Positions 1 through 12,500 of a DNA stretch of 15,137 bases are shown one piece after another. A program made the translations under genes and the position numbers. The stretch spans positions 1-15,137 of the forward strand of contig JAHISH010000130.1 in assembly GCA_018818365.1 (NCBI GenBank), given 5' to 3'. This stretch comes from Candidatus Omnitrophota bacterium (GTDB lineage: Bacteria > Omnitrophota > Gorgyraeia > Gygaellales > Profunditerraquicolaceae). The stretch's first letter is position 1, and the number at the start of each line of letters is the position of its first letter. The notes beneath the pieces were generated by a model, which had not been told where the DNA came from, ran no database searches, and was given only the letters and a program-made list of their open reading frames with translations.

Positions 1-2
1 AT

Positions 3-545
3 ATTGCAGATAAATTTTTAGCGATGGGTTATGTTGCCGAAGCTCGTCAGAGATTTGAACGCGCAAATGAAGCTATGAAAGGTGCGCTCAAGTTATTCTA
101 TTATGCGCAAGAGGCGTCGGAAGAGGTGGTGGTAGGTAGAGATTCCTATTTATGGGTAGATATTATGCTGAATGCGGGCAGGAGTTATTTGGGATTAGTA
201 GTCATCTATACCTGTAGTGATCGGTATGATAATGCGCATATTTATTGTGAAAAAGCTTTGGCAATCGCAGGGGATATCCTTCAATCCTTTCCCCAGAACA
301 GGCCTGTTCGTATGTTCCTGGGTAAATTGCATATGGCACGTCAAAATACCTATGAAATAGAAGGCAAGGATGAAAAAGCTGAGTTAGAACACCGGCGTGC
401 TGTCGCTATTAACCAACAACTCTTACTTGAGGAGAGTGGTTATTTTCCAGAATCCAGCAGTCCCATAGCCATAGGGACGGTTCTGAAACCGTTCGGGGAC
501 GGTTCTCAACCTGAAGCAGAAGTGTCCCCGGGTTTCAGCATACAG
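3..545 (+). other. Module 1a: TPR-like helical repeat region (partial at left)
   Basis: The first ~140 residues are strongly amphipathic and helical. They show spacing like tetratricopeptide repeats: a segment near bases 60-130 (ANEAMKGALKLFYYAQEA), another near 178-275 (AGRSYLGLVVIYT, then YDNAHIYCEKALAIAGD), and a third ending in HRRAVAINQQLLLEE near 390-430. Gly/Ala-Tyr pairs and the A-x-x-Y-x-x-KAL pattern fit TPR helices A and B, which normally mediate protein-protein contacts. The match is by pattern only. The end of the module becomes low in structure, contains the REP-like hairpin at 474-506, and stops at the SSSP linker at 546. The true beginning is outside the window. Confidence 0.5.
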
Positions 546-3500
546 AGTTCATCTCCGGTTCCGACTTTTGAAATAGATGAGTTGTTTGAAACAGAACGCA
601 TTCTTCAGTCTCCAGGAAACGCATCTTTACTTTCCTTGGGGAAGCAGGCAGGGTTATCTGCGTTACAATGGCAGGAGTTACGTACAAAATATAATGGTCA
701 AATTCAGGCAGGACATATAGATAATAAGCATTGTGGAATTACAGATGATGGGCAGATTTACGTGATACGTTCCGGAATGAATCAGGCTGTCCTCTCCGAT
801 AGAGGGGCATTATATTGCAATTATGTTCTGATTTGGACTCCGGAGCTGGCACGAAAAGGCGCGCTTATTCATACCTACGTTAATGCATGGGAGGATGCTG
901 TTGAGATATTGCAAGAGGCATGCCAAATGATAAGTCTATTTGATATCTCTTCTCAGAGGATTCTTAGCCAGCAGGTATATGCAATTATACTTCGGGCCGA
1001 AGATGCACAGTTGAATCCGGATGACCAACGGCTTTGTGCAGCAACAGAGCAAGCGTTTACGACTGCAAGTATGGATTTAAAGTTGAAGTTGTTGCCCACC
1101 GATGCCCATGTTGCTTGGTATAAGAATATAGTCAGATTGCTTGTCGATGAAGGATTGATGTTAGCGATTGCAAGAGATAGCGCAGGCCTGAGAGTTATCC
1201 ATTCTTTAAGTCTGGAAGAACGTATACAAAACAATAGTCCCGGAGCTGTCTGGGAAAGAATCCCGGATGCAGCCTTTTCTCCAGTAGGAACCCCAGACGT
1301 TTTCGATTTTTTCTTGGAAGGTGTTTTGGTTTTACGCGCGACAGTGTCTGCCGGTAGTTCGCCGGTATCAAATCAGGGAAGCCTGCGCAAAGGGCACCGG
1401 TGGTGCCCGGCGTGCGGCAATCACTCTATACTTGCTGCCCTCAAAAAGGCGATTGATACAAGTGCTCATCCGAATGAAAATATAGTAATTATTTCCGATA
1501 TAGGCTGCGCGGCGCGCATGTATATGTCAGCGGGTACGTTAGGCATAGATACTGCCCAGACTTTATACGGCAGGTCTCTTGGATTTAGCGGGTTAATAAA
1601 CTTAGCTGACCCCAGCCTGTTAGTAATCGTTATTATTGGCGACGGCGGGTTTGGTATGGCATTAAATGACCTCAAAGAACTCAGCACTAAAACGCGAAAT
1701 GTAAAAGTAATTGTAGTTAATAATAAAGTAATCGGCATGACAGGCGGCCAGGATTCAATCACTACTCCTGCGGAGTTAAGGGTTCAGGATACTTCTTACG
1801 CGCCTACTGATATTTGCGGTTTGGCAAAGGAGTTGGGCGCGCATTGGACAGGGAAGGCAAGCGCTGAAGGCGGGAAAGGCAGTACGGAAAAGCTTTCAGA
1901 AGGAATACTCGAGGCGATTACCCATCCGGGGGTTTCCGTTCTAGAGGTAGCCAGTAATTGTCCGCAGCATATCCCCAGAAAACAGCGCAAGAAGCAAAGA
2001 ACCGATAAAGGAAAGAATTTTCTTCCGTCAGGAAATGAAGTAATTGCGCAGGTCGCAGTGCAGGCCGGATGCGATTGTTTTGTCGGCCATCCCATTACCC
2101 CCTCCACTTCTATTTTAGAATATATTCAGGGATTATTAGAGGAAGCCGGCGGGATCTGGGAGCAGACCGATGCCGGCGAGGATGCTATTATGCCGCGGAT
2201 CACTGTGGCTTCATGGTTAGGCAGGGTGGTAATGACTGCCACAAGCGGCCCGGGGTTTGACCGTATGCAGGAAGGTATTGGTTATGCGGTTGCGACCAAT
2301 ACGCCGATGGTTATCGTGGATGTGATGCGTGGCGGGCCTTCTACTGGTCTGCCTACCAGGCCTTCTCAAGAGGATGTGATGAGCGCTATTTACGGCGGGC
2401 ATGGCGACCAGCCGCGGATTGTTTTGGCGGTAAGTTCGGCTGACGAATGTGTGAATATTATCTCCAGGGCGTTCAGGTTGGCGTATAAATATCATGCTGT
2501 GGTGATCGTACTCTCTGATGCTGCGCTTGCCAATACCAGAAGGCCTCTAGTTATTCCGCAGACCTTAAGAAAAATCATAGGCAGGCGCACTTTTGGTGCC
2601 GGTGCTATGGTATGTAAGACCGGTTTGATTAATCTGGGTGGCCAACCGAGGGATGATTCGGATAGCGTACATTTATATAAAGAACGATTAAGGAATAAGA
2701 TTGTAGGCCGTTGTGATATTGAAATCGCCAGGCGTTATTATACCAATGATGCCGAGGTGGTCTTTGTCTGCTATGGTTCAATTGTGCCTGCGGCGCTAGA
2801 GGTGGTATTATGGGCGAGAAGTTGCGGCTTGAAGTTTGGGTTACTGAAATTAAATACTTTGTCGCCTTTCCCGGATAATATTTTTACCGGGGCATGCGCG
2901 AACGCGCAGAAAATAATTGTGCCAGAACTTAATCAGGGGCAGTTTGTCAGAGAAGTTCAGGCAGCGGTGAACCGGGATTTCAGCAGGCATATAGATGTTG
3001 TGGGCATAGGGTATACTACCGGTACATTGCTTAGTCCGCGTAAACTCCTTGAGATAGTTTCCGGCTTTATTCCGGAAATGACCATAGGCTTAATTATTAC
3101 TGATACCCAAAAGGCATTTGATCCGGAGATAAAGAGGATTGGATTAGTCGGTTCTGGCGGACAGGGCCTGGAATTGATGGCGCGGCTGTTGGCTTTGGCA
3201 GCGTTAGATGAGAAAAAATATCCTGTCGTTACGCATAATTACGGCGCAGAGGTGCAGGGTGGGCCAAGTGACGGGATGTTGATTATCGGTAGCAAAAAAG
3301 CTATTTATCCGGAGCCTCAGGAATTAGAAATGATGGTAGCTTTTGACCTGGCGGCTTATCAGAGGAACCGGCATTTACTGGGGCAGGGGGCCATGGTCGT
3401 GATTGATAGCGGCAGGGTAAAGCTTGATGAAGCAGAAAGGGCGTTTTTAGCGGCAGGAAACATTCGCCTTATAGAGATACCTTTCCTGCGTGCAGCAAAG

Positions 3501-6500
3501 GAGAAACTCGATAATGAAAAGGTGGCTAATGTGGTGGCCTTAGGCGCATTGTGCCGCCTGACGGAAATAGTGTCTCTTGAAGCGGTAGCAAGAGCGGTGG
3601 AGAGGCAGTTTGAAGGGACCGAGAAGAATATTGGCATAAACCACAGCGCACTCTCAGAGGGAAGTATTCTAGCTGAAGGCATCGCCTCTTCTCCAGTAGG
3701 AACCCCAGACGCTTTCGATTTTTTCTTGGAAGGTGTCTACGGGGTGTCCGGGAAGGCGTCTTCGTCGGCAGTGCAGGTGAGCGTGTTTGCCAGCGATAGG
3801 GGCGTCATACAACGGTGGCAGCACAGAACAGAAAACTTTTTAGCTGAACAAGGAATACCGGTGGCTAAATCTCTGCTTAAAGAGACTACGACATGTTTCT
3901 TGGAGACAGAGATAGATATGGTAAGGCAGTGGCTTGCTGACAATAGACATATGTTCCCCATTAATAATATCGGAAAAGTTGCAAAAGCGGCTTTGCAAGG
4001 ATTTAACGGACAAAACCGAGTCATACTTGTCGATCCGGAAGATGTGGAAGTCGTTATGAAACAATTACTGTGCGCTCCGGGAATAGAGATACGTGCTAAT
4101 CCGTATGCACAACAGGTCAATGACGCAGTCCGAACGCTAGAAATCAACAGAAGGTATCCTACAAAACAAGTGGTATCACGCACAATCGCCGGCTACTCAG
4201 GATATCTGGATAAGTTATTGAATCAAGAATTTGTGACGAAAGAAGAGCTTCAACGTTGGGGAGTTGCGTTTAGTTACCTTTCTTATATTGGGGGAAAGGT
4301 GCGGCAGGCAGTCAGCCTATTAAAAGAAGAGGGATGTCCGATTTCTCGGTTCACTTTGGTGAAGATTTCTCGTAGAATGGGTCGCTCCAAGGAGTTTCTC
4401 GGGCATGTTATTTCAAGAAAACATGTGACCGTTAAGATGCGTCGACAGTGGGGAATCCCGGATCGTTCGTTAAAAAATATGGTGATGGATGCTGTCGCAG
4501 CGATACGGGAACAAGGTGGCATCCCGACCCAAAAGGCTGTTTCCTTGCAAATGGGATATCATCGTCTTTACCTTTATAGAAAGTTAAAGGCACGGAAAGT
4601 AACCAAAACGCAGCTTACGCGTTGGGGGGTTTGTTTGGGCAACGGTAAATCTGAGAGACAGCAAATTTTTCTAAATGAACTTGAGAAAAATGTGCGCCAG
4701 GCAGTCACAGTTTTGACCGCGGAGCGAGCCAGGCCTACAAGATCCGCAGTATCAAAAAAGATGCAGCGTCATAAAAGCTACCTGCACGATTGTGTGATAA
4801 GAAAGAAAGTGACCAATAGAAGATTGTGCGCATGGGGAGTTTTAATACTTGTTCCTCCTTCAGGATTATCGAAGGAAGCGCTCAGGCGTAAGGTAGTCCG
4901 AGTTGGCAGAGAAATCCGCAGTGACGGAGAGGTTCCTTCTCTCCGTTCCGCATCAATACGGCTGGGTTATAGTACTTCTTATCTGCAAAGAATTATCTCT
5001 GAAAAGAAAGTTGAGAAAGAAGAGCTTCTTAGTTGGTTAATGGGAGATTCCTTGTGGTTTAAGAATGCAAAAGATCCCCGTTTTCTTGTGTGGCTTGAAA
5101 GGGAGGTTAAGAAAGCGGCGCGTCGCATACAGCGTCCCAACGCAAAGACTAAGACAGCGGTTTCGAAAGAAATGGATAAGTGCCCCCACTACTTGAAGAC
5201 GTTGGTTGGGAGAAAGGTTGTGACAAATGAACAATTGAGACAGTGGGGAGTTGAGAGTAAAAGAGGACGTAGGGGTGTTGTACTTGATATTCCTCAGCTC
5301 GGGATGCGCATACGAAAGATTTCTCAAGAGATGAAAGAACAAGGTGTTGGGCCCATAAAGACTAAAGTATCAAGAAAATTAGGTTATAATTCTTCGTATT
5401 TAACGAATTTATTACAAGAAGGAAAATTGACTGAAGCGCAATTACGCCGCTGGGGAGTTTCCTCTCCAATAAAAACCCCGGACGCTTTCGAATTTACCTT
5501 GGAAAGTGTCTTGCTTTTAAGCAAAAAAATGGCTGCGAGTGGCGCCAGTTCGCCGGCGAATTTGTCCCCCGAAGAAGAAGGAATGAGGATAATCCTTAGC
5601 GATATCGCAAAGTTGGAAGGTGTAGGATTCTTCGGGCTGGGGAAACGCCTCTTGGATCTGACCGGCTGGTTTGGCTCGTTAGTGGCGCTTGTGACAGGGA
5701 CGCAGGTTGTTTCTATTGTGTTCAACAGAAAAGAGAGCGAGAGGTTACTGGATTCTTTCAGGCAAGATTTAAGGGAAATGGGTGTTGAGATGCATGAAGT
5801 ACGGATAGCGTGGGTAGCGACAAAGCAAGCGGCAGCGAGTATTCTTTCCCGTGATCTTGTTAATTTTGATGCCCTCGTGATGGATCCTCTTTATTTGGAA
5901 TACTTTGACGGTGAGTTAGTGGCATGGGCGCACAAAAAACTTAACGGCAGGGGATTAGTTATAACGCTCGGGGAAAAAGCTGCCTATATTGATTTTACCA
6001 ATCGCATATGGCGTGCCGCTACAACTTTTGCATCTTCGCCAGTGGAGGAATCTGCGCCGGGGATGGAAGGCGCCGCTCATCCTGGACTCTTAAGGCTCAT
6101 GCAGAAAGTCCTTGCGGCTACAGATCAGAATGGTTTTAGGAAAACAGGAAGAAACTTTGCCTACTTGCTTCATAGAATAGAGCTTTCTGTGAGGGATCTT
6201 GGTAGGGAGGATACTTTGCCCGAGCGATTAAATATCCGCCGCAGAATACTTGGCCCGGTTTTAAAAAGAGTGGCAATTACGTTTTCTGAGGCAATAAAAG
6301 AATTACAGGAAGACTTGAAATCAAACTGGATTATCGAACTCCCCTTAACTTTAGAGCAGCTGACGCAGATACTCGATAATTACGAGGAGCGCGGATTTGT
6401 GATATTCAGAGATGAAAGGGGTAGGCATTATCTTTATCTAATAGTTGGGGGTGGTTTTGGAGAACTAATGGGCATTCCTCAAAGGGCAGGTGTTTTTGCT

Positions 6501-9500
6501 TCGGATATTTTCGATACAGGAGAAGCTACAGGACATTCACACCCCCGCTACTCAAAGGTTGAACCTTCGGAAGGAGATTACGCAGATAGAGACGATAGCG
6601 AAGAATTATCTTATGTTATGCCCAATTTTATCCTCTGTTTTGATGGCTCCATCAGGATGTCTATTCAACGGCCAAGCGAAACTGACTTTGAGGAAATTTA
6701 CGGAGAAGATAACGTAGTAAGGGAATTATCTAAATTAGGCATTTTACGCGTTGCTCCCAGGGGCGCATTCGCCACAGAGATTGGCGGGGTCGACCCGCAT
6801 TGTGGCGTAAGCTCGCCGGTGCAGGAGGAAAATAGAAACGTCCCCATTTTTTCCATTTTTACTACTTCTTGTCCCCGCAGGGCATTTATGGCTCTGGTAT
6901 TCGGCGGTGCCTCTTCCATTCCTGCTATCGTTTCACTATCTTGTGCCAGTAAGAGAGATCAGAGGGGAAAATTAATCTCTTTCTTCCAGAATGAGTTTCT
7001 GGTTTTTTTCAGATGGGTTAAAGGTACAGAGGCGGATCAATTACGTGGCCAAGCTGTTCGGGGTGCCATAGCCAATCTTAAAGCCGCCGCATTAGATAGA
7101 ATTGGAGATGTCGAATTCGCCGAATTAACAGGTAATCTCGCAGAGGGAATAATTGAAGGTCAGTTGTTTGTTCCCGATGGAGCGCTCTTTCAGAGAAAGG
7201 CGCACGTTGCGTGGCAACGCCTTACCCGGCAGTACCTGGTTCCTGCCAACCTCTATATGTATATCTGGGGCGTTGAACCGTTATTACTTAAGGTAATTAA
7301 GAAAGTCCCGTATCATTCCGTAGGTATCGCGCCGGAAGTGAAAGGATCATTTTTGAGGGTTCTGCCGATTAATCCTGGCGAGCATATACCTTTTCAGGCA
7401 CGAACCGTCGGCTACAACGATTTCTACTTGTTTAATGACCAGTCTGTTGATCGTCTGGTAGAAAGAATATACAACGCATTGCATGGAGACAGGTTTTTTA
7501 TAACAAGAGCGAACGTGAGAGAGTTGCCTGAAGAAGGAGGTGTTCGGGAATTTTATTCCCGAGATGTGCGAATTTTAGAGATTGAAAAGTTGATGGTGGA
7601 ATTGTTCAGAAGAGACGGCTTGCATAGATTGAGTAAGGAAGAGTTGAAAGAGAGGGTCTATTTTGTCATGGAAGAGCATGAAGGCCGTCATGCTATGGAT
7701 TTTTCAGGCGCGTTTGAAGGTATGGTTAATCCCGGGAGCGAAGAGATTTCCGCTTATATTTTTGCAGGCGTATATAGCGATCCCAGCTTAGCGCTTTCCT
7801 TTATGATCGCCCCATTTTTAAATTTTCCTTCTCTTTCAGAGCCTTCTAAAGACGCAGGGCAGAAAAAGGAAGCATTCCGGAGCGCATTAAGGATGGGAGT
7901 TGATAATGGATATATTCCTTCTGGATTTATCTCTTCCATAGAAAGCTTGGGTACCGCAAAAGAATCTGACGATATTGAGAGGGTAATGCAAGATTTCGAG
8001 GTTTTGCCCCAGCTTATGCGGCATATCTTGAATAGTTCACGGCAAGAATATCAGGCGGTTTGTTTTGATGCCTGGCGCAGCCGTTTTAAGACAGACCCCG
8101 CACGGCTTGTAATTGAGCACGTGATAGACCAATCGAGATATACATTTTACCGTTACCTGCCTTTTGGGGCAGGGGCAGTGGCCCTGGCGGCCTTAGGAAG
8201 CGTAATCTATGGCGGGCTTTGGCTGTACAGGAGGAAGGGACATATTCAAGAAATAAAAATTGAAGCTGCGCGCCACGCTCTTCAAGAAGCGCTGCCCGAG
8301 GTTGAGTTAGACGAGAGAGCGTTTAAAGAATTTATCGTAGCCTTATCAAAAGGACAAAAAGATATCAGGCACTTCTTACTCAAGAACGGTATTTCTGTCG
8401 GGAAAAGGAAGTTAAAAGAAATAATGCGTCTTTATAGTAGAAAATCCGATACGGAGAGAGTCCCTACGCCCGGAGCATCCTCTCCGGCGCAGGAAGAAAA
8501 TAGAAACGTCCCCATTTTTTCTAGGGTCAGAAAAACTTCTGCTTCCTCGCCGGCGAAGGAGGATGACCAAGGTCCTTTTGAGTATAACGATATTACAGAA
8601 GGCTTATCAATACACGATTCTGATTTTGCAAGAAATATAGATTGTAACCTTAGAGAAGGGGAATGGGAGATGGCACTATTTATATCCTGGTATTCCGGAA
8701 GTATTTTTAGATTTAAGGTTATGCCGGCATTTGTTCGTAGCGGTGGTGAACAATTAAGAGGGGGACATAGGGGAGAAGAGTGGGGAGAGACATACGTAGA
8801 GCCTGTTACCGTAGTCTCCGGGGAAAAAGTGTTGAGATTGCAACCCCGGCAGGCCTCAGCTATACGAGGCGCGATTTGCCGTTCTAGCGATAAACCTTTT
8901 GGTTTTGTCAGGCTAGATCCTCCTAAGAGCAAACAAGATTTCCTGAAAAGAAGGTTAAACAAAAGTGTATTAGCTGCTGTTGATGAAGGTTTATATGAAA
9001 GAGAATTAGGCGCGGAGATTGTCGGGACTGTCGAGGCGATTGTTTCGCAGGGCATAAACCCAAAGAAGAAGCTCGTCATTTTTGATTCTATAAGGGAAAT
9101 ATTTGTCAAACGAGGTTATCCATTGCCCGCTGAATTTACTGTCGGTGAATTTTTAGGAATAATTCCAGCTGAAAGAATATCTTTCTCTCCCTTTTCTCCG
9201 CAGGCGCAAAATGTAGAGCGCACAGCGCAGGATGGACAACGTAGAGCGCAAGATACCTCCTCGCCCGCGCAAGCCATGTTTCGAGGGAAAGATAGATATC
9301 CCCCCATTGAAGAGGAAATCAAGGAAGTGGCCAGGGATATTTATTCTCAGGTGGATAAGATAGCCAAGAGCAGACGTATCAGATGGCATCCGGTCAACCT
9401 GATGATGCGCTGGGTCAGGAGAAATGAATTCACTAAGATCCGGATGCTGGCGTTCATCAAATTATTGCGCAGCATCGGGCATAGTAACCGCAGTATTACC

Positions 9501-12500
9501 AGGCATATTCCCCAGTATTTCCCGGTTACCGATCAAAGGCTTCCGCTAGGATTGAGGACGGCTGCGATGCTGGCCCGGTCAGCGAGCCTATTTTATCCGG
9601 TCGGGCCATGGATAGTAGGAAAGACGACGCGGTCTTTGGTGTACTTTATGGCGAATTATTTCTTTATCGGTAATGACATTGAGAGCGCCAAAAAAGGAGT
9701 CACAAAGAAGCACCAAGAAGGATTCCGAGTTACCGTGGATCCATTGGGAGAGGCAGTGATGTGCGAAGAAGAGGCCAAGGAGTATGTCGTTACCTGCCTT
9801 GCCTTGCTCGATGCGTTAGCCGGCACACTGCCGACGGATGTTAAGCCGAATATTTCTATAAAACTTACTTCTCTCTATTCGGAATTCAACCCGATCGATC
9901 CTGTTGAAACAAAAAAGAGGGTAAAGGAAGGATTGCGCGTTATTCTGCGTAAGGTCCGGGAGGTGGGAGGGATTATTTGGATTGATATGGAGCAATACGC
10001 CTACAAGGACCTGACTCTGGAAATCTTTAAGGAGATCCTTGAAGAAGATGAATTCAATACCTTCAGCGATGCGGGTATTGTTATTCAGGCATATCTGAAA
10101 GATTCTCGTGAAGACCTGGCGGCATTGCATGATTGGGCGGAAAGAAGAAGGGTACCGGTTTGGGTACGCTTGGTAAAAGGGGCATACTGGGAATATGAGG
10201 TAGCAATTGCTCAGCAGAATGATTGGCCTATTTCGGTATTCATGGACAAAAACGAAACTGATGCAAGGTTTGAAGAGATGACCAGGTACCTGCTTGAAAA
10301 TAGGCAAGTCCTGCGGCCGGCATTTGCTACGCATAATGTGCGTAGTATGGCATGTGCAATTACCGTTGCCAAGAGGCTCAGCATCTATTCAGGGGAATTA
10401 GAGCTTCAGTTTTTGACCGGATTAGGCAATGTCAAAGCCCAGGCGATACGTGCGATGGGATCTTCTTTGAAGGCCTTATTCTACGGCCCCTTCGGATTAT
10501 TTATCACCGGTATGCGGTATTTTGCACGGCGGCTCTTGGAATCAGGTTCCAGCGCCTCGGTATTAAACCTGGAAGATCAATCAAGCGATCGTGAAGAGAT
10601 GATCAAGAGCCCCAAAGAGAAAACACCGTTAGCAATGACCTCGAGCAGAGATGCCGAAGATGCGGCCATGGGCCTGTATGGCGGGCCGATGCCAATTGCG
10701 CCGTCTCAGGTGGCGCGCCGAGTATTGGCACGATGTGAACGCCTGGTGAATAGAGATCCTTCGCGCCAGATAGAGAGGTATGTGCGCATTGTGCAGAGGT
10801 TGGCTTCGGAGCAAGTAAGAATTTCTCAGACTCCGCCACGCTTTATCAGGCAGGTTCCCGGAGAGCCCGTTGAATATATTTATTTTTCGCTCGGGGAAGG
10901 CATCATTATCGCCTGTGAAGGGACATCGCCTGAAGAGCTTATTTCATTCCTGGCAGCGGCGCTTATTACGGAGAATGAAGTTGCCATAAAGGCAGGCCCG
11001 GAGCATCGGGAATTGATCAGACGGTTACAGAGATCGAGAGTATTACCCGGGAAAATCCGTTTCGTCGACAATGAACAGGACAGCGCTATTCTTGCCAGGC
11101 AGTGGCAATGGAAGTGGGTGGTTGCCTTAGGGGAAAAGTGTGAGGTTGATGCCATACGCTGCGCAGTCTATAGAAATCTGACCTCCCAAGATACGTTAAA
11201 GAAGGTTATTCCCCAGATGCGCCCTGCGCCGTTACAGCTCAAGGAGTTTCTTATCGCCAAGACGATCGTCTCAAACACCATGCATAGCGGATATACCCCG
11301 CCTTTGTCCGACGATTATACGCCTGATTTCAGGAATACGCCGACAGCGGATTTTTCAGATCCAAGATTTCGCGCAGACTATCAGGCCGCGGTCGATGCGG
11401 TGAAAGCTGAGATACGGGGTGGTAAGTATAGGGATATCCCCCTTAACATAAACGGAAGGGAGATTCGTACGGAAGAGAAGGGAACGTCTCTTTGTCCTTC
11501 GCATTCGCATATGATCGTGGGAAGATTTTCTCAAGCGCAGAGAGAACATGTTGAGGAGGCAGTTGTTGCCGCAGAGGAGGCCTTTAGGGTTTGGAAGGAT
11601 GTTCCGGAGGAAACAAGAAAGAAAGTCCTCTTGTGTATCGGCGAGAGGATCCGCGAATCCTCTTTGAGATTTGCGGCACTTATGAACTGGGAAGTGGCGA
11701 AGAATTGGGAGGAGGCGATGGGCGATGTGGAAGAGGCCGTTGATATGGCCAACTATTACGCCTTGCAGCCGGAATATATCAGAGAGGAATTGAAAAAATA
11801 TCTTGTTGAGTTTAAGGAATTTTGCCCGTGCGGGATCGCGGCAGTCATTGCTCCCTGGAATTTTCCGTTAGCAATACTCTGCGGTATGGCGTTGGGAGTT
11901 ATGGTAAGCGGCAATACGGTAATCTTGAAGCCGGCAAGCCAGGCAAGTGTTATTGCCTATGAATTTTTTATGTTGGTCCAGGGGGTCTTGAAGGAATTCG
12001 ATCTTCCTCTAGGGATCTTCAATTATCTTCCTGGGCCAGGCTCCCAGGTTGGATCAATGTTGGCTTCACATCCTAAGGTCGATATCATCGCGTTTACCGG
12101 ATCATTTGAAGTAGGAGCAAAGATTTTAGAAGCTGCGGCGGAGAGTGAAAGCCAACGCGAACATCCTAAACAGATCATTCTTGAACTCGGTGGAAAGAAC
12201 GCAAGCATCATCGATGAAAGCGCGGATATTGATGAAGGGGTGATGGCTACTGCTCCAGGGTCATTTGGTTTTGCGGGGCAGAAGTGTTCTGCCGATACTC
12301 GAAAAATTGTTTTTACCTCTATCTCCGAGGCATTTGAAGGCCGGCTGGTGCAGAGAGTGCGTTCCCTACGCATAGGATATGCTGAAGAACCGGGAGTTTT
12401 CTTGACTGCAGTCATCGATGAACATCAAAGAGAAAAGATAGAAGGTTTTATCGAACAGGCAAAGAATGATCGCCGGATAAGAGTAGTCTACGAATATCCC

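Noticed and set aside
1392..1408. Perfect 7-bp inverted repeat (gggcacc, ggt, ggtgccc)
   Set aside because: It encodes the conserved HRWCPACGN start of the beta subunit, so the sequence is explained by protein constraint. There is no T-run or gene end to make it a terminator.
5568..5585. Possible internal ribosome binding site and ATG start (gaagaagaaggaatg)
   Set aside because: The purine run ends within a base or two of the ATG, too close for initiation. The codons are in the main frame and simply encode E-E-E-G-M.
6876..6947. Lipoprotein or Tat signal peptide (RRAFMALVFGG...SLSC)
   Set aside because: It is deep inside the chain and the lipobox position -3 is Ser instead of Leu. It is kept only as a membrane-segment candidate within module 6.
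6698..8560. Shared antisense peptide (KMGTFLFSSC-T/A-GE) in two minus-strand frames, at 6698-6919 and 8432-9109
   Set aside because: It is the reverse complement of cassette B copies 1 and 2, so the similarity reflects the repeated DNA element and not a minus-strand gene family.
8432..9109. 225-codon minus-strand open frame, with other minus-strand frames at 953-1234, 1796-2107, 3737-4183, 9816-10334 and 12366-12968
   Set aside because: All lie opposite the continuous plus-strand frame, whose codons carry conserved enzyme motifs. The antisense products are rich in Ser, Pro and Cys with no recognisable domain. They are shadows.
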